Below are positions 51,596 to 59,894 of a DNA stretch of 64,000 bases, piece after piece. The notes under the pieces were generated by a model. That model had not been told where the DNA came from. It searched no databases and was given only the letters and a program-made list of their open reading frames with translations. The DNA is taken from assembly GCA_963794685.1 (NCBI GenBank), contig CAWCFK010000010.1:868001-932000 (forward strand). The letters run 5' to 3'. A program made the translations under genes and the position numbers. This stretch comes from CAVTWH01 sp963794685. Lineage in GTDB: Bacteria; Actinomycetota; Actinomycetes; Mycobacteriales; Micromonosporaceae. The first letter of the stretch is position 1, and each line of letters begins with the position of its first letter.

Positions 51596-51881
51596 TCTGC
51601 CCCCAAACACCTCTGAAGAGGCCGTGAACCCCCCGGCCACCACCGCTGACCTGGCCTGCGGCCGACCCGGCCGACGCGGGCCAATGCCGCGCTGACGCTG
51701 TCCACTCCTTAGGAGTTGGTTTCCGGCCGGTGACGGGGGCTGGGCTAGGCTCGGATGGATCGATCCGGCGGAGGCCCGCCGTGACACCGGCGCGGCGCGG
51801 CGCCACAGCGTTGCCACCACACAGCTGCCGCGACCACGCCCGCGAGGCACGGACGGCGGACCAGACAGAACGGAACGTCCC

Positions 51882-53096
51882 ATGACTGAGCACGGCCGGG
51901 TGCGCGCACTGCTCCTGGAAGGCATCCACCCCGACGCGGTGAACCGCCTGGAGAAGGAGGGCTACGAGGTCGAGTTGCTCGGCCGGGCCCTCGACGAGGA
52001 CGAGCTGATCGCCCGGCTGGCCGGGGTACACCTGTTGGGCATCAGGTCCAAGACCCGGGTGACCGCAGCCGCGCTGGCCGCGGCGCCGCAGCTGACGGCG
52101 ATCGGCGCGTTCTGCATCGGTACCGACCAGATCGACCTGGCCGAAGCCAGCCGGCGCGGGGTGGCCGTGTTCAACGCGCCGTTCTCCAACACCCGCAGCG
52201 TGGTCGAACTGGCCGTCTCCGAGATCATCGCGCTCACCCGCCGGCTCACCGAGAAGAACGCCGGGATGCACCGGGGCGTATGGGACAAGGCCGCCGACGG
52301 CAGCCACGAGGTCCGCGGTCGGGCACTGGGCATCGTCGGGTACGGCAACATCGGCACCCAACTCTCCGTGCTCGCCGAGGCGCTGGGCATGAGCGTGTAC
52401 TTCTACGACACCGCCGACCGGCTGGCCCTGGGCAACGCCCGGCGCTGCGACAGCCTGGAGGAACTGCTCGCCCAGGCCGACGTGGTGACCCTGCACGTGG
52501 ACGGCCGGCCCGGCAACTCCGGCTTCTTCGGCGCGGAGCAGTTCGCCAAGATGCGCCAGGGCAGCATCTTCCTCAACCTGTCCCGGGGCTTCGTGATCGA
52601 CCACGTGGCTCTGCGCGAGGCGCTGGTCAGCGGCCAGCTCGCCGGTGCAGCCGTGGACGTCTTCCCGACCGAGCCGAAGGGCCGCGGCGACGAGTTCCAC
52701 TCCGAGCTGCGCGGGCTGCCCAACGTCATCCTCACTCCGCACATCGGCGGGTCGACCGAGGAGGCGCAGGCCGACATCGGCGCGTTCGTTGCGAACAAGC
52801 TGTTCTCGTTCAGCACCGAGGGAAACACCACGCTGTCGGTGAACCTGCCGCAGCTGACTCTGCCGGTTCCCACCGGCAGCCACCGGCTGGTGCACATCCA
52901 CCAGAACACCCCGGGCGTACTTGCCCAGGTGAACAGCATCCTGGCCGACCACTCGGTGAACATCGAGGGGCAGCTGCTGGGTACCCGGGGCGATCTCGGT
53001 TACCTGCTCACCGACATCGGGGTGGACTACGCCGAGGAGGTACTGGCCGGACTGCGGGCGATGCCGCAGACCGTCCGGCTGCGGGTCGTCCCGTGA
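51882..53096 (+). CDS. serA: D-3-phosphoglycerate dehydrogenase SerA
   Basis: 404 residues from ATG 51882, the short E. coli-like form. The N-terminal substrate domain contains LLGIRSKTRVTAAAL and IGAFCIGTDQIDL. The NAD domain has GIVGYGNIGTQLSVLAEALG, catalytic Arg in LNLSRGFVID, Glu in VFPTEP, and His in NVILTPHIGGSTEEAQ. A C-terminal ACT domain (about 330-404, HRLVHIHQNTPGVLAQVNSIL) should bind serine for feedback inhibition. It begins serine synthesis from 3-phosphoglycerate and can also reduce 2-oxoglutarate to D-2-hydroxyglutarate. The stop overlaps the next start (GTGA), so the two are coupled. Confidence 0.95.
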   Translation: MTEHGRVRALLLEGIHPDAVNRLEKEGYEVELLGRALDEDELIARLAGVHLLGIRSKTRVTAAALAAAPQLTAIGAFCIGTDQIDLAEASRRGVAVFNAPFSNTRSVVELAVSEIIALTRRLTEKNAGMHRGVWDKAADGSHEVRGRALGIVGYGNIGTQLSVLAEALGMSVYFYDTADRLALGNARRCDSLEELLAQADVVTLHVDGRPGNSGFFGAEQFAKMRQGSIFLNLSRGFVIDHVALREALVSGQLAGAAVDVFPTEPKGRGDEFHSELRGLPNVILTPHIGGSTEEAQADIGAFVANKLFSFSTEGNTTLSVNLPQLTLPVPTGSHRLVHIHQNTPGVLAQVNSILADHSVNIEGQLLGTRGDLGYLLTDIGVDYAEEVLAGLRAMPQTVRLRVVP

Positions 53097-54469
53097 CGGC
53101 GCCGGCCGTGCTACTGGAAGCGCAGCTGGCCGAGCTGGTCGGGGCCGGGCACGTGCTCGTCGACGACGACCTGCGGGCGCCGTACGAGACCGACTGGACC
53201 CGCCGGTTCAGCGGCCGGTCCCGGTGCGTGGTGCGGCCGGCCGACACCGCCGAGGTCGCCGCCGTCCTGCGTGCCTGCGCGGCGGCCGGAGTGCCGGTGG
53301 TCCCGCAGGGTGGCAACACCGGCCTGGTCGGCGGCGGCGTACCCGGGCCGGACGGCGCGGCGGTGCTGCTCAGCCTCGCCCGGCTGACCGCGCTGGAGCC
53401 GGTGGACACCGTCGAGTCCCAGGTCACCGCCGGCGCCGGGGTGACCCTGGAGAAGCTGCAACAGCACGCCCGCGCGGCCGGACTGGACTTCGGAGTCGAC
53501 CTCGCGGCACGTTCCCAGGCCACCGTCGGCGGGCTGGTCGCCACCAACGCGGGTGGCATCCGGGTACTGCGCTACGGCAGCATGCGGGCGCAGGTGACCG
53601 GGGTCGAGGCAGTGCTCGCCGACGGTACGGTGGTCAGCCGGCTGACCGGGCTGGCCAAGGACAACACCGGCTACGACCTGGCCCAGCTGCTCGCCGGCTC
53701 GGAGGGGACGCTGGCTGTGCTCACCCGGGTCCGGCTGCGGCTGGTCCCGCAGTTGGCCGCGCACGCGGTGGCGCTGGTCGGGCTCGCCGACACGGCGGGC
53801 GCGCTGGAGTTGCTGGCGCAGGCCCGGGCCCAGCTGCCCACGCTGGCCGCCGCCGAGATCTTCTACCCGGCCGGGCTCGATCTGGTCCGCGCGTACGGCC
53901 GGCTCACCGCACCGTTCGCCGAGCAGTTCGGCGCGTACCTGGTGCTGGAGTGCGCGGGTCGGACGGACCCCACCGACGAGCTGATGGAGGCGCTGTCCGA
54001 GTGCGCGGCCGTCGGTGACGCCACCATCGCGGCCGACGCCGCCGGGCGGGCGAAGCTGTGGGCGTACCGGGAGACGCACACCGAGGCGATCAGCGCCGCC
54101 GGGGTGCCGGTGAAGCTGGACGTGTCGGTACCGCTGCGCGCCCTGGCCGCACTGGTCGACGCGCTGCCGGGGGTGGTGGCCCAGGCCGCCCCGGCCGCCC
54201 GCCTGATCGTCTTCGGCCACGTCAACGAGGGCAACCTGCACGTCAACGTGCTGGACTGCGGGGACGCCGGGGAGCAGGTCACCGAGGCGGTGCTACGGCT
54301 GGTGGCGTCGTATGACGGCAGCATCTCCTCCGAGCACGGGGTGGGCCGGGCCAAGGCGCACTGGCTGGAGCTGTCCCGTACCCCCGAGGAGATCACCGCC
54401 ATGCGCCGGGTCAAGGCCGGGCTCGACCCGGCCGGTCTACTCAACCCCGGTGTGCTGCTGGCGCGCTGA
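53093..54469 (+). CDS. FAD-binding D-2-hydroxyacid (probably D-2-hydroxyglutarate) dehydrogenase
   Basis: 458 residues from GTG 53093. The FAD_binding_4 domain contains PQGGNTGLVGGGVPG, QATVGGLVATNAGGIRVLRYG and TGYDLAQLLAGSEGTLAVLT. The FAD-oxidase C domain has FGHVNEGNLHVNVL (metal-binding His) and SSEHGVGRAKAHWL. This is the GlcD/D2HGDH family. Being translationally coupled to serA points to D-2-hydroxyglutarate as substrate: reoxidising it removes the side product of SerA and pulls the SerA reaction forward, as shown for SerA/D2HGDH in Pseudomonas (established there, inferred here). Glycolate or lactate remain possible. Confidence 0.9.
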   Translation: MTAPAVLLEAQLAELVGAGHVLVDDDLRAPYETDWTRRFSGRSRCVVRPADTAEVAAVLRACAAAGVPVVPQGGNTGLVGGGVPGPDGAAVLLSLARLTALEPVDTVESQVTAGAGVTLEKLQQHARAAGLDFGVDLAARSQATVGGLVATNAGGIRVLRYGSMRAQVTGVEAVLADGTVVSRLTGLAKDNTGYDLAQLLAGSEGTLAVLTRVRLRLVPQLAAHAVALVGLADTAGALELLAQARAQLPTLAAAEIFYPAGLDLVRAYGRLTAPFAEQFGAYLVLECAGRTDPTDELMEALSECAAVGDATIAADAAGRAKLWAYRETHTEAISAAGVPVKLDVSVPLRALAALVDALPGVVAQAAPAARLIVFGHVNEGNLHVNVLDCGDAGEQVTEAVLRLVASYDGSISSEHGVGRAKAHWLELSRTPEEITAMRRVKAGLDPAGLLNPGVLLAR

Positions 54470-54488
54470 GCTGGGCCAGGATGGGACC

Positions 54489-54893
54489 ATGCCGCAACCG
54501 GAGCTGACCGACACCGAACAGGAAACCCTGCGGACCGCGCTGCTGGGCGTGGTCGAACTGGTGGCGCGGCGGCAGCCCGGGCTGCTCGCCCGCCCCCGGG
54601 AGGAGCTGGCCGGTAGCAACGGCCTGCTCGTCGCCCCGGTGTGGCTGCGTGACGTGCTGTTGGCCGGCGGCCTGCCGGCGGTGCCCCCGGGCGGTCCGGC
54701 GGCGGTCCGCACGGCGGTGCTCGCCGCACTGCGGGACAGCGTGCGCATTCTCAGCTCCGACCCGGTCCGGCTGGCCCAGTTGCGGGCCACCGTGCTGGAC
54801 ACGATCGAGCGGACGGCCGCGGCGGTGCACGGGGTCACCGAGGCCGAGCGGGCCGAGATCGCCGAGATCCGCGCCGCGCTCGGCGTCGACTGA
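54489..54893 (+). CDS. Small conserved protein, unknown function
   Basis: 134 residues from ATG 54489, with AGGATGGGA upstream. Almost entirely helical and Leu/Ala/Arg-rich, beginning MPQPELTDTEQETLRTALLG and ending EIAEIRAALGVD. No signal peptide or membrane segment. Not recognised. It follows the D-2-hydroxyacid dehydrogenase by 19 bp and may be in the same operon. Confidence 0.65.
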   Translation: MPQPELTDTEQETLRTALLGVVELVARRQPGLLARPREELAGSNGLLVAPVWLRDVLLAGGLPAVPPGGPAAVRTAVLAALRDSVRILSSDPVRLAQLRATVLDTIERTAAAVHGVTEAERAEIAEIRAALGVD

Positions 54894-54928
54894 ACCGGTC
54901 CGGCTCCGTCGGCGCGGGCCGGGGCCGG

Positions 54929-55849
54929 TCAGCCCTTCCAGCCGGTGGGCTTGCGGTCGCCGGTGCCCTTGACGCTGCCGGTGAACCGGACGTTGTTCAC
55001 CGAGCTGCCGGAGAAGCCGATCACCGAGCAGAGCCCGGTACGGATGCCCAGCTTCCACTTCAGCTCGCTGATCGGCTGCCAGGTCCAGCCGAAGTAGTGG
55101 GACTTGTCGGGTGGGATGCCGAGGAAGCTGGTGTACGTCTTCTTGCAGGCGTCGCTGCCCTGGTTCTCAAGCGCGCTGGCGCTCGGGTACGTGGTGCCCG
55201 ACAGCGTGTAGAGGCCGGCGAACTCGGCGTTGTGCGGCTGCGCGCAGTCGATGGCGTTGTCCGACTTGATCGAGCCGGCGCTGTCGGTCTGCACCAGGGA
55301 GCAGGTACGGGCCAGTTGGCCCTTGCTGGCCAGCGCACCCTTGGCGGAGCCGGTCAGCCGGATGGATTCCTCGTCGATGTCGCGGGACAGCCCGATCAGC
55401 TCGCAGCGGTACCAGCGGGCACCGCCCTTCCAGGCCGGCTTGCCGGGCAGCGTCACGGCGAGTTGCAGGTAGCCGGTCTGCCAGTTGCCGCCGAGAAAGT
55501 CCTGGGTTTTCGTGGCGCAGGTCTTGAAGGTGTCGGTCAGATCATCGGTGCCGGCCAGCGGCGGGATCTGCCGATCGGCCACCGCGCCTTCGAGCTTGCC
55601 GACGTAGGTGGTCTCGGTCCAGTGGCTCTGGCTGCAGTCGGTCGCCTTGGTCTCGAAGTCGCCGCTCCAGGACTCGGTGTACTCCTCGGAGTAGCAGGTG
55701 CCGGTGGCCGGCTCCGGGGTCACCGCCTGGGCGAAGGCTGGCCAGTCGTCGATCAGGTCACGGTCGACGCCCGCGGGCGTGCCCGTGCAGCCGACCAGGG
55801 TCACCAGAGCAACGGCGCAAGCCGCCACCAGTTTGCCGCCGCGCCTCAT
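54929..55849 (-). CDS. Septum-formation family lipoprotein
   Basis: 306 residues from ATG 55849. The signal peptide ends in a lipobox, ALVTLVGC with Cys21. The mature part has two related Cys-bearing modules: GTCYSEEYTESWSG...CSQSHWTETTYVGKL and CSLVQTDSAG...CAQPHNAEFAGLYTL, matching the Septum_form (PF13845-like) domain twice. Such lipoproteins sit on the outer face of the membrane. The name comes from a mycobacterial association with septation, and function is not proven. The 256 bp to the next gene contain an AT-rich promoter region. Confidence 0.88.
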   Translation of the reverse strand: MRRGGKLVAACAVALVTLVGCTGTPAGVDRDLIDDWPAFAQAVTPEPATGTCYSEEYTESWSGDFETKATDCSQSHWTETTYVGKLEGAVADRQIPPLAGTDDLTDTFKTCATKTQDFLGGNWQTGYLQLAVTLPGKPAWKGGARWYRCELIGLSRDIDEESIRLTGSAKGALASKGQLARTCSLVQTDSAGSIKSDNAIDCAQPHNAEFAGLYTLSGTTYPSASALENQGSDACKKTYTSFLGIPPDKSHYFGWTWQPISELKWKLGIRTGLCSVIGFSGSSVNNVRFTGSVKGTGDRKPTGWKG

Positions 55850-56093
55850 TGTCTGCGTACCCCCGTCTAGCCCGATCGGGCCAACGGGCCCCGGGGGATC
55901 GTATGGAATGTGCTGCTCACGGGGCAACGCGCTGCGCGTAGTCGTTACCCATGACCAGCAACGCGTGGCCGTGTCAACACGTTGAGTAGAGGGCGAATGC
56001 CACCAGGCGATACGGATTCGCGTTTTCGGCAGCACCGCAATCAAATATTTACCTATACCGTGTCGGACATGCGCTAATGCCCTGCTAGCCGCA

Positions 56094-56106
56094 TATCATC
56101 CCCAAA
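56094..56106 (+). promoter_or_regulatory. Extended -10 of a probably leaderless gene
   Basis: TATCAT (56094-56099) lies six bases before the ATG at 56106, and no ribosome site is present, so transcription probably starts at the A of the start codon. A CGTGTCAACACG inverted repeat lies at 55970-55981. Confidence 0.5.
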
Positions 56107-57275
56107 TGCACTTACTTCGACGCATCGGCGGTGCCGCGCTTCTGGCCGCGGCCACCGCCCTCACGCTCAGCACCGGCACCTCGGCTCAGGCAGCAACGGC
56201 CACCATCGCCGCGACACCCACGGCGACCCCCACCGCGGTGACCTTCGACGGACCCGTCAACTCGGTGGCCTACTTCGGCCCCACCGTGTTCGTCGCCGGC
56301 GAGTTCACCCACGCCATCGTGGGCGGCACCAGGTACGCCCGGACCCGGCTGGCCGCCTTCGACGCCACCACCGGCTACCTCCACCCGTGGGTGCCCACGG
56401 CCAACGGCGCGGTCCTGGCCCTGGCCACCGACGCCACCACCAACTCCATCTACATCGCCGGCAAGTTCAAGCGGGTCAACGGTCAGCCCCGGGCCGGCCT
56501 GGCCCGACTGGACTTCAGCGGCAACCTGCTGTCGTTCAACCACACCGTCACCGGCACCCCGCAGGCACTGGCCACCGGCGCCGGCCGGGTCTACGTGGGC
56601 GGCACCTTCACCGCGGTCGACGGCGTCGCAGTCCGCAATATCGCCGCGTTCTCACTGGCCAGCGGCGGCTACGACCAGAGCTTCACCGGCTCGGCGAACG
56701 GTCAGGTCCGCTCGTTGCTGGTCAGCGGCGGCCGACTCTACGTCGCCGGGCAGTTCCCCAAGGTGGACGGGGTAGCCGGTACCGCGCGGCTGGCGGCGGT
56801 GAACGCGGTCACCGGCGCGTGGGACAGCGGCTTCGTCGCCGCCATCCCCTACGTCGTGTACGCCGTGACACTCGGGCCGGAGGGTCTCTACGTCGCCATG
56901 GGCGGGCCGCACGGTGGTCGTACCATCGCGCTGACCACTGCCGGGGCACTACGCTGGCAGGTCTTCACCGACGGCGACGTCCAGGCGATCACCTACCTGG
57001 CCGGGGTCGTCTACTACGGCGGCCACTTCGACAACGTGTGCGCCAACGCCGACCAGACCAGCACCGGGGCCTGCAAGAGCGGCCAGACCGGCCGGGTCAA
57101 ACTGGCCGCCGCCACCGCCGCGACCGGCACCCTGCTCTCCTGGAACCCCAGGGCCAACGGCGTGCACGGGGTCTACTCGATGGCCGCCCAGTCCAGCCTC
57201 GCCAAGCTGGTCGCCGGCGGTGAGTTCACCACCATCGGCGGCCAGTGGTGGCCGCACCTGGTCCAGTTCGGCTGA
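56106..57275 (+). CDS. Secreted beta-propeller protein (DUF5122-like repeats)
   Basis: 389 residues from ATG 56106. Signal peptide about 1-30 (LLAAATALTLSTGTSAQA). The mature chain has repeats of the form VFVAGEFT...RTRLAAFDATTG, IYIAGKFKRVNGQPRAGLARLDF, VYVGGTFTAVDGVAVRNIAAFSL and LYVAGQFPKVDGVAG, the delta-60/DUF5122 propeller pattern of about 40-50 residues. No catalytic motif seen. Role unknown, probably extracellular binding. No ribosome site, so leaderless. Followed by a hairpin. Confidence 0.85.
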   Translation: MHLLRRIGGAALLAAATALTLSTGTSAQAATATIAATPTATPTAVTFDGPVNSVAYFGPTVFVAGEFTHAIVGGTRYARTRLAAFDATTGYLHPWVPTANGAVLALATDATTNSIYIAGKFKRVNGQPRAGLARLDFSGNLLSFNHTVTGTPQALATGAGRVYVGGTFTAVDGVAVRNIAAFSLASGGYDQSFTGSANGQVRSLLVSGGRLYVAGQFPKVDGVAGTARLAAVNAVTGAWDSGFVAAIPYVVYAVTLGPEGLYVAMGGPHGGRTIALTTAGALRWQVFTDGDVQAITYLAGVVYYGGHFDNVCANADQTSTGACKSGQTGRVKLAAATAATGTLLSWNPRANGVHGVYSMAAQSSLAKLVAGGEFTTIGGQWWPHLVQFG

Positions 57276-57294
57276 CCCCCCGCTCCGACCTCTG

Positions 57295-57331
57295 ACCGGG
57301 CCCGGCCGCCGCGTTGGCGACCGGGCCCGGT
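57295..57331 (+). terminator. Hairpin after the beta-propeller gene
   Basis: An 11-bp stem (57295-57305 with 57321-57331) 20 bp after the stop. The 120 bp to the next gene show nothing else. Confidence 0.55.
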
Positions 57332-57453
57332 TCGGCGATCACAGAACTGGCCGTCCGAGGTGAACAGAACCATCCGATGCGCCGTGTCCGTTCGGGATCT
57401 GGATATGGGAAGCTGCGCCGGCACCCCGCCCGCATCCACCCTGGAGGCTTCTG

Positions 57454-58332
57454 GTGGCCTGGTTCGTCGGCCAATCCCTCATCGTCATCCTCGCGGCATT
57501 CCTGCTCGGAGTACTGGTCTCCTGGCTGTGGTGGGGCCGCCGCCGACCCGCCCCGGTCAGTGCCGGCACGCCGGCCGTGGCGACCACGCTCAGCGCCGCC
57601 AGCCCACCACTCCCGGCGCCCGACCCGGAACCCGAAGCCACCCTGGAATCAAAGCCGGCACCCGAACCGGAAGCCGGATCCGAGCTTGAGCCGGACGCCG
57701 AACCCGCGGTCGCCCCGCAACTGGCGCCGGTCGCTGAGGCTGGACCGGAGCCGGTAGCCGAACCGGAGAGTCCCGGCCCCGAGCCGGCCCTGGTGAACGC
57801 CACCGAGCCAGAGCCCGAAGTCGAACCAGAGCCCGAAGTCGAACCAGAGCCCGAAGTCGAGCCAGAGCCCGAAGTCGAGCCAGAGCCCGAAATGCAGGCC
57901 GAGGCCGAGGTCCGGGCGGAGCCGGAAGTTGAGGCAGAGCCGGAAGTTCAGGTGGAGCCGGCGGCGGAGGTCGAGTCGCGGCCGGCGATGGGGGTGCAGC
58001 GGGTGACCGTGCGGATACCACTGCAGCGCCCGGCCCCTGACGACGTGGTCGACGACGTGGTCGACGGGCCGGTGGACGATCTGGAGCGGATCGAAGGGAT
58101 CGGGCCGAAGATGTCGGCGGCGCTGGTGGCCGCCGGTATCCGCAGCTATCCGCAGCTCGCGGATACGGACGAGGGCAGACTGCGGACGGCCATCGAGGGT
58201 GCCGGGCTGCGGTTCGCGCCGAGCCTGGTGACCTGGGCCCGGCAGGCGCGGCTGCTGGCCGACGGTGACGAGGCCGGGTTCGCCGACCTGACCCGCCGGC
58301 TGGTGGCCGGCCGCGACGTCGGGCGGGTGTGA
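57454..58332 (+). CDS. Membrane-anchored protein with Pro-Glu repeats and C-terminal helix-hairpin-helix domain
   Basis: 292 residues from GTG 57454, with GGAGG eight bases upstream. A single N-terminal membrane helix (about 8-28, LIVILAAFLLGVLVSWLWWG) is followed by a long acidic linker of PEVEPE repeats (about 55-175). The C-terminal domain (about 205-290), LERIEGIGPKMSAALVAAGIRSYPQLADTDEGRLRTAIEGAGLRF, is a helix-hairpin-helix pair like that of DUF4332-type proteins. An HhH domain usually binds DNA, yet here it is tethered to the membrane. It overlaps the OmpA-family gene by one base (TGATG), so the two are coupled. Role unknown. Confidence 0.85.
   Translation: MAWFVGQSLIVILAAFLLGVLVSWLWWGRRRPAPVSAGTPAVATTLSAASPPLPAPDPEPEATLESKPAPEPEAGSELEPDAEPAVAPQLAPVAEAGPEPVAEPESPGPEPALVNATEPEPEVEPEPEVEPEPEVEPEPEVEPEPEMQAEAEVRAEPEVEAEPEVQVEPAAEVESRPAMGVQRVTVRIPLQRPAPDDVVDDVVDGPVDDLERIEGIGPKMSAALVAAGIRSYPQLADTDEGRLRTAIEGAGLRFAPSLVTWARQARLLADGDEAGFADLTRRLVAGRDVGRV
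57811..57882. repeat. 18-bp coding tandem repeat
   Basis: Four consecutive 18-bp units, GAGCCCGAAGTCGAACCA or its variant with GAGCCA, encode EPEVEP repeats in the linker of the HhH protein. Confidence 0.9.
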
Positions 58333-59375
58333 TGGCGGTACGGGCGAGCGGGGCGCGCGCCGAGGCGGGGCGCCGGTTCGGCGTGGCAGTACCGGTGCTG
58401 GTCGCCGTGCTCGGGCTGGTGCTGCTGACGGCGGCGCAGACGACCGCGAACCGGCACGGTATCGAGGACAACCTGACCGACCGGTCCCGGCACGCGCTGG
58501 CCGACGCCGGTCTGTCCACTGTGGACGTGCACTTCACCGGGCGGGACGGCCGGCTGCACGCGCACACCCGGGACGAGGCGAACCGGGCGCTGGCGATCGT
58601 CCGGGCGCTGGACGGGGTACGGGCCGCCGACGCCGAGATCGATCCGGCCGCGCCGGCGCCCGCGCCGACCCAGCCGCCCACGGTCACCATCGAACTGGTG
58701 GCCGGGCAGGTCACCATCACCGGGACGGTACCGGCAGCAGCCGCCGGGACGGCGTTGGTCACGACGGCCGGTTCGGTGTTCGGCAGCGGGCAGGTCACCG
58801 ACCGGCTGACCGTGGACGCGGGCGTCACCGACGCGGCGCTCGCCGGGCTGGCCGGGGTGCTGACGGCGTTCGGGAAGGCGACCACCGACGCCCGCGTCGA
58901 ACTGCGCGCCGGCACGCTCACTGTCGCGGGCACCGTCTCCGAACAGGCCACCAAGGACGCCGTCCTGGCGGCGGCGACCACCGCGGTGGGCGCGGGACAC
59001 GTGGTCGACCAGTTGACGGTGAAGGCGGTGCAGCAGCAGCTGGTGGAGATCCCGCCGGTCACCTTCCTGACCGGCAGTTCGACGCTGACACCGGAGGGCC
59101 GGCAGGCGCTGGTCCAGGCGGCGGCCGTCCTCAACGCCAACCCGGACGTGCGGGTACGCATCGAGGGCAACACCGACTCCAACGGCACCGCGCAGGCGAA
59201 CCTGTCGCTCAGCCAGGCCCGCGCGCAGACAGTCCTGGACACCTTGGCCGGTCTCGGGGTGGCCCGGGAGCGGATGAGCGCCGTCGGGTACGGCGAGTCG
59301 CGGCCCAAGGTGCCCGACAACTCCCCGGCCAACCAGGCCGTCAACCGACGGGTGGACTTCGTGGTGCTGCGCTGA
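58332..59375 (+). CDS. OmpA-family protein with BON-like domains (ArfA-like)
   Basis: 347 residues from ATG 58332 (GTG 58329 also possible). A membrane helix (about 18-38) is followed by BON-like modules: NRHGIEDNLTDRSRHALADAGLSTVDVHFTGRDG, then VTIELVAGQVTITGTVPA...VTDRLTVDAGVTD and ARVELRAGTLTVAGTVSEQATKDAVL...VDQLTVKA. The C-terminal OmpA domain (about 230-347) has FLTGSSTLTPEGRQALVQAA, VRIEGNTDSNGTAQANLSLSQARAQTV, and YGESRPKVPDNSPANQAVNRRVDFVV, with the peptidoglycan-binding Asp/Arg residues. The layout matches mycobacterial ArfA (OmpATb), which sits in the cell envelope. Coupled to the HhH protein gene. Confidence 0.9.
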   Translation: MAVRASGARAEAGRRFGVAVPVLVAVLGLVLLTAAQTTANRHGIEDNLTDRSRHALADAGLSTVDVHFTGRDGRLHAHTRDEANRALAIVRALDGVRAADAEIDPAAPAPAPTQPPTVTIELVAGQVTITGTVPAAAAGTALVTTAGSVFGSGQVTDRLTVDAGVTDAALAGLAGVLTAFGKATTDARVELRAGTLTVAGTVSEQATKDAVLAAATTAVGAGHVVDQLTVKAVQQQLVEIPPVTFLTGSSTLTPEGRQALVQAAAVLNANPDVRVRIEGNTDSNGTAQANLSLSQARAQTVLDTLAGLGVARERMSAVGYGESRPKVPDNSPANQAVNRRVDFVVLR

Positions 59376-59381
59376 CCAGCA

Positions 59382-59449
59382 CAGCTCACACAGCCCGGCA
59401 GCTCACACAGCCCGGCAGCAGACAGTCCACTCCAGCAGACAGTCCACTC
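59382..59449. repeat. Two adjacent 17-bp tandem duplications
   Basis: CAGCTCACACAGCCCGG occurs twice in a row (59382-59398, 59399-59415), immediately followed by CAGCAGACAGTCCACTC twice in a row (59416-59432, 59433-59449). All four units are 17 bp and each pair is perfect. They sit between the OmpA-family stop and its terminator. Confidence 0.9.
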
Positions 59450-59450
59450 A

Positions 59451-59485
59451 CGACGAGCCCCGGCCGGGATGGCCGGGGCTCGTCG
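59451..59485 (+). terminator. Terminator of the HhH-OmpA operon
   Basis: A 15-bp perfect stem (59451-59465 with 59471-59485), loop GGGAT. Confidence 0.8.
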
Positions 59486-59521
59486 CGTCTGCGGCCCGGC
59501 GTTTGCGCAGGACACGAGACA

Positions 59522-59550
59522 TTGACGTGCCGGTAGCACGTCGGTAATCT
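59522..59550 (+). promoter_or_regulatory. Promoter with embedded operator upstream of the GH87 gene
   Basis: TTGACG (59522-59527) and TAATCT (59545-59550) are exactly 17 bp apart. A 7-bp inverted repeat (GACGTGC-CGGTA-GCACGTC, 59524-59542) fills the spacer and overlaps the -35, a classic repressor position. The GH87 start is about 345 bp downstream, so the mRNA would have a long leader with no recognised motif. Confidence 0.7.
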
Positions 59551-59894
59551 TTAGCTCGATCAATGCAAGACACGTGCAACATCGCTTCAAAAGTTTGCCG
59601 ATCATCGCAAGATACTGTCGCGCACCAGGTCCCCGCCTGGCCGCGCGATCTCCCGCAGGGACGCACCGCTCGCTGTCCGTGCGACCGCTCCGTAGCACCC
59701 GGAGAGGCTCCACGACATGTCGATGCTGCTCGGTTGTTCCCGCGCACCCCCGGCCCGGCCCGACCGGCCGACCCACCAGTCCCGCCGCCCCGGGCGCTCA
59801 CCAGCCTGAGCGCGGCGGCGCTCGTACCCATGAAGAAGCCGGCGTTGTCCCGCGCCGTGACCATCCCTGTCATCCCCAACAGGAAGCGCACCCC

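Noticed and set aside
57811..59449. CRISPR-like arrays
   Set aside because: The repeats are either coding (18-bp PEVEPE units) or directly adjacent 17-bp duplications without spacers.
57590..59776. Leftward 728-codon frame opposite the HhH/OmpA operon
   Set aside because: Low-complexity Ser/Ala/Arg/Pro sequence without any family motif; the rightward genes have start sites, coupling and conserved domains.
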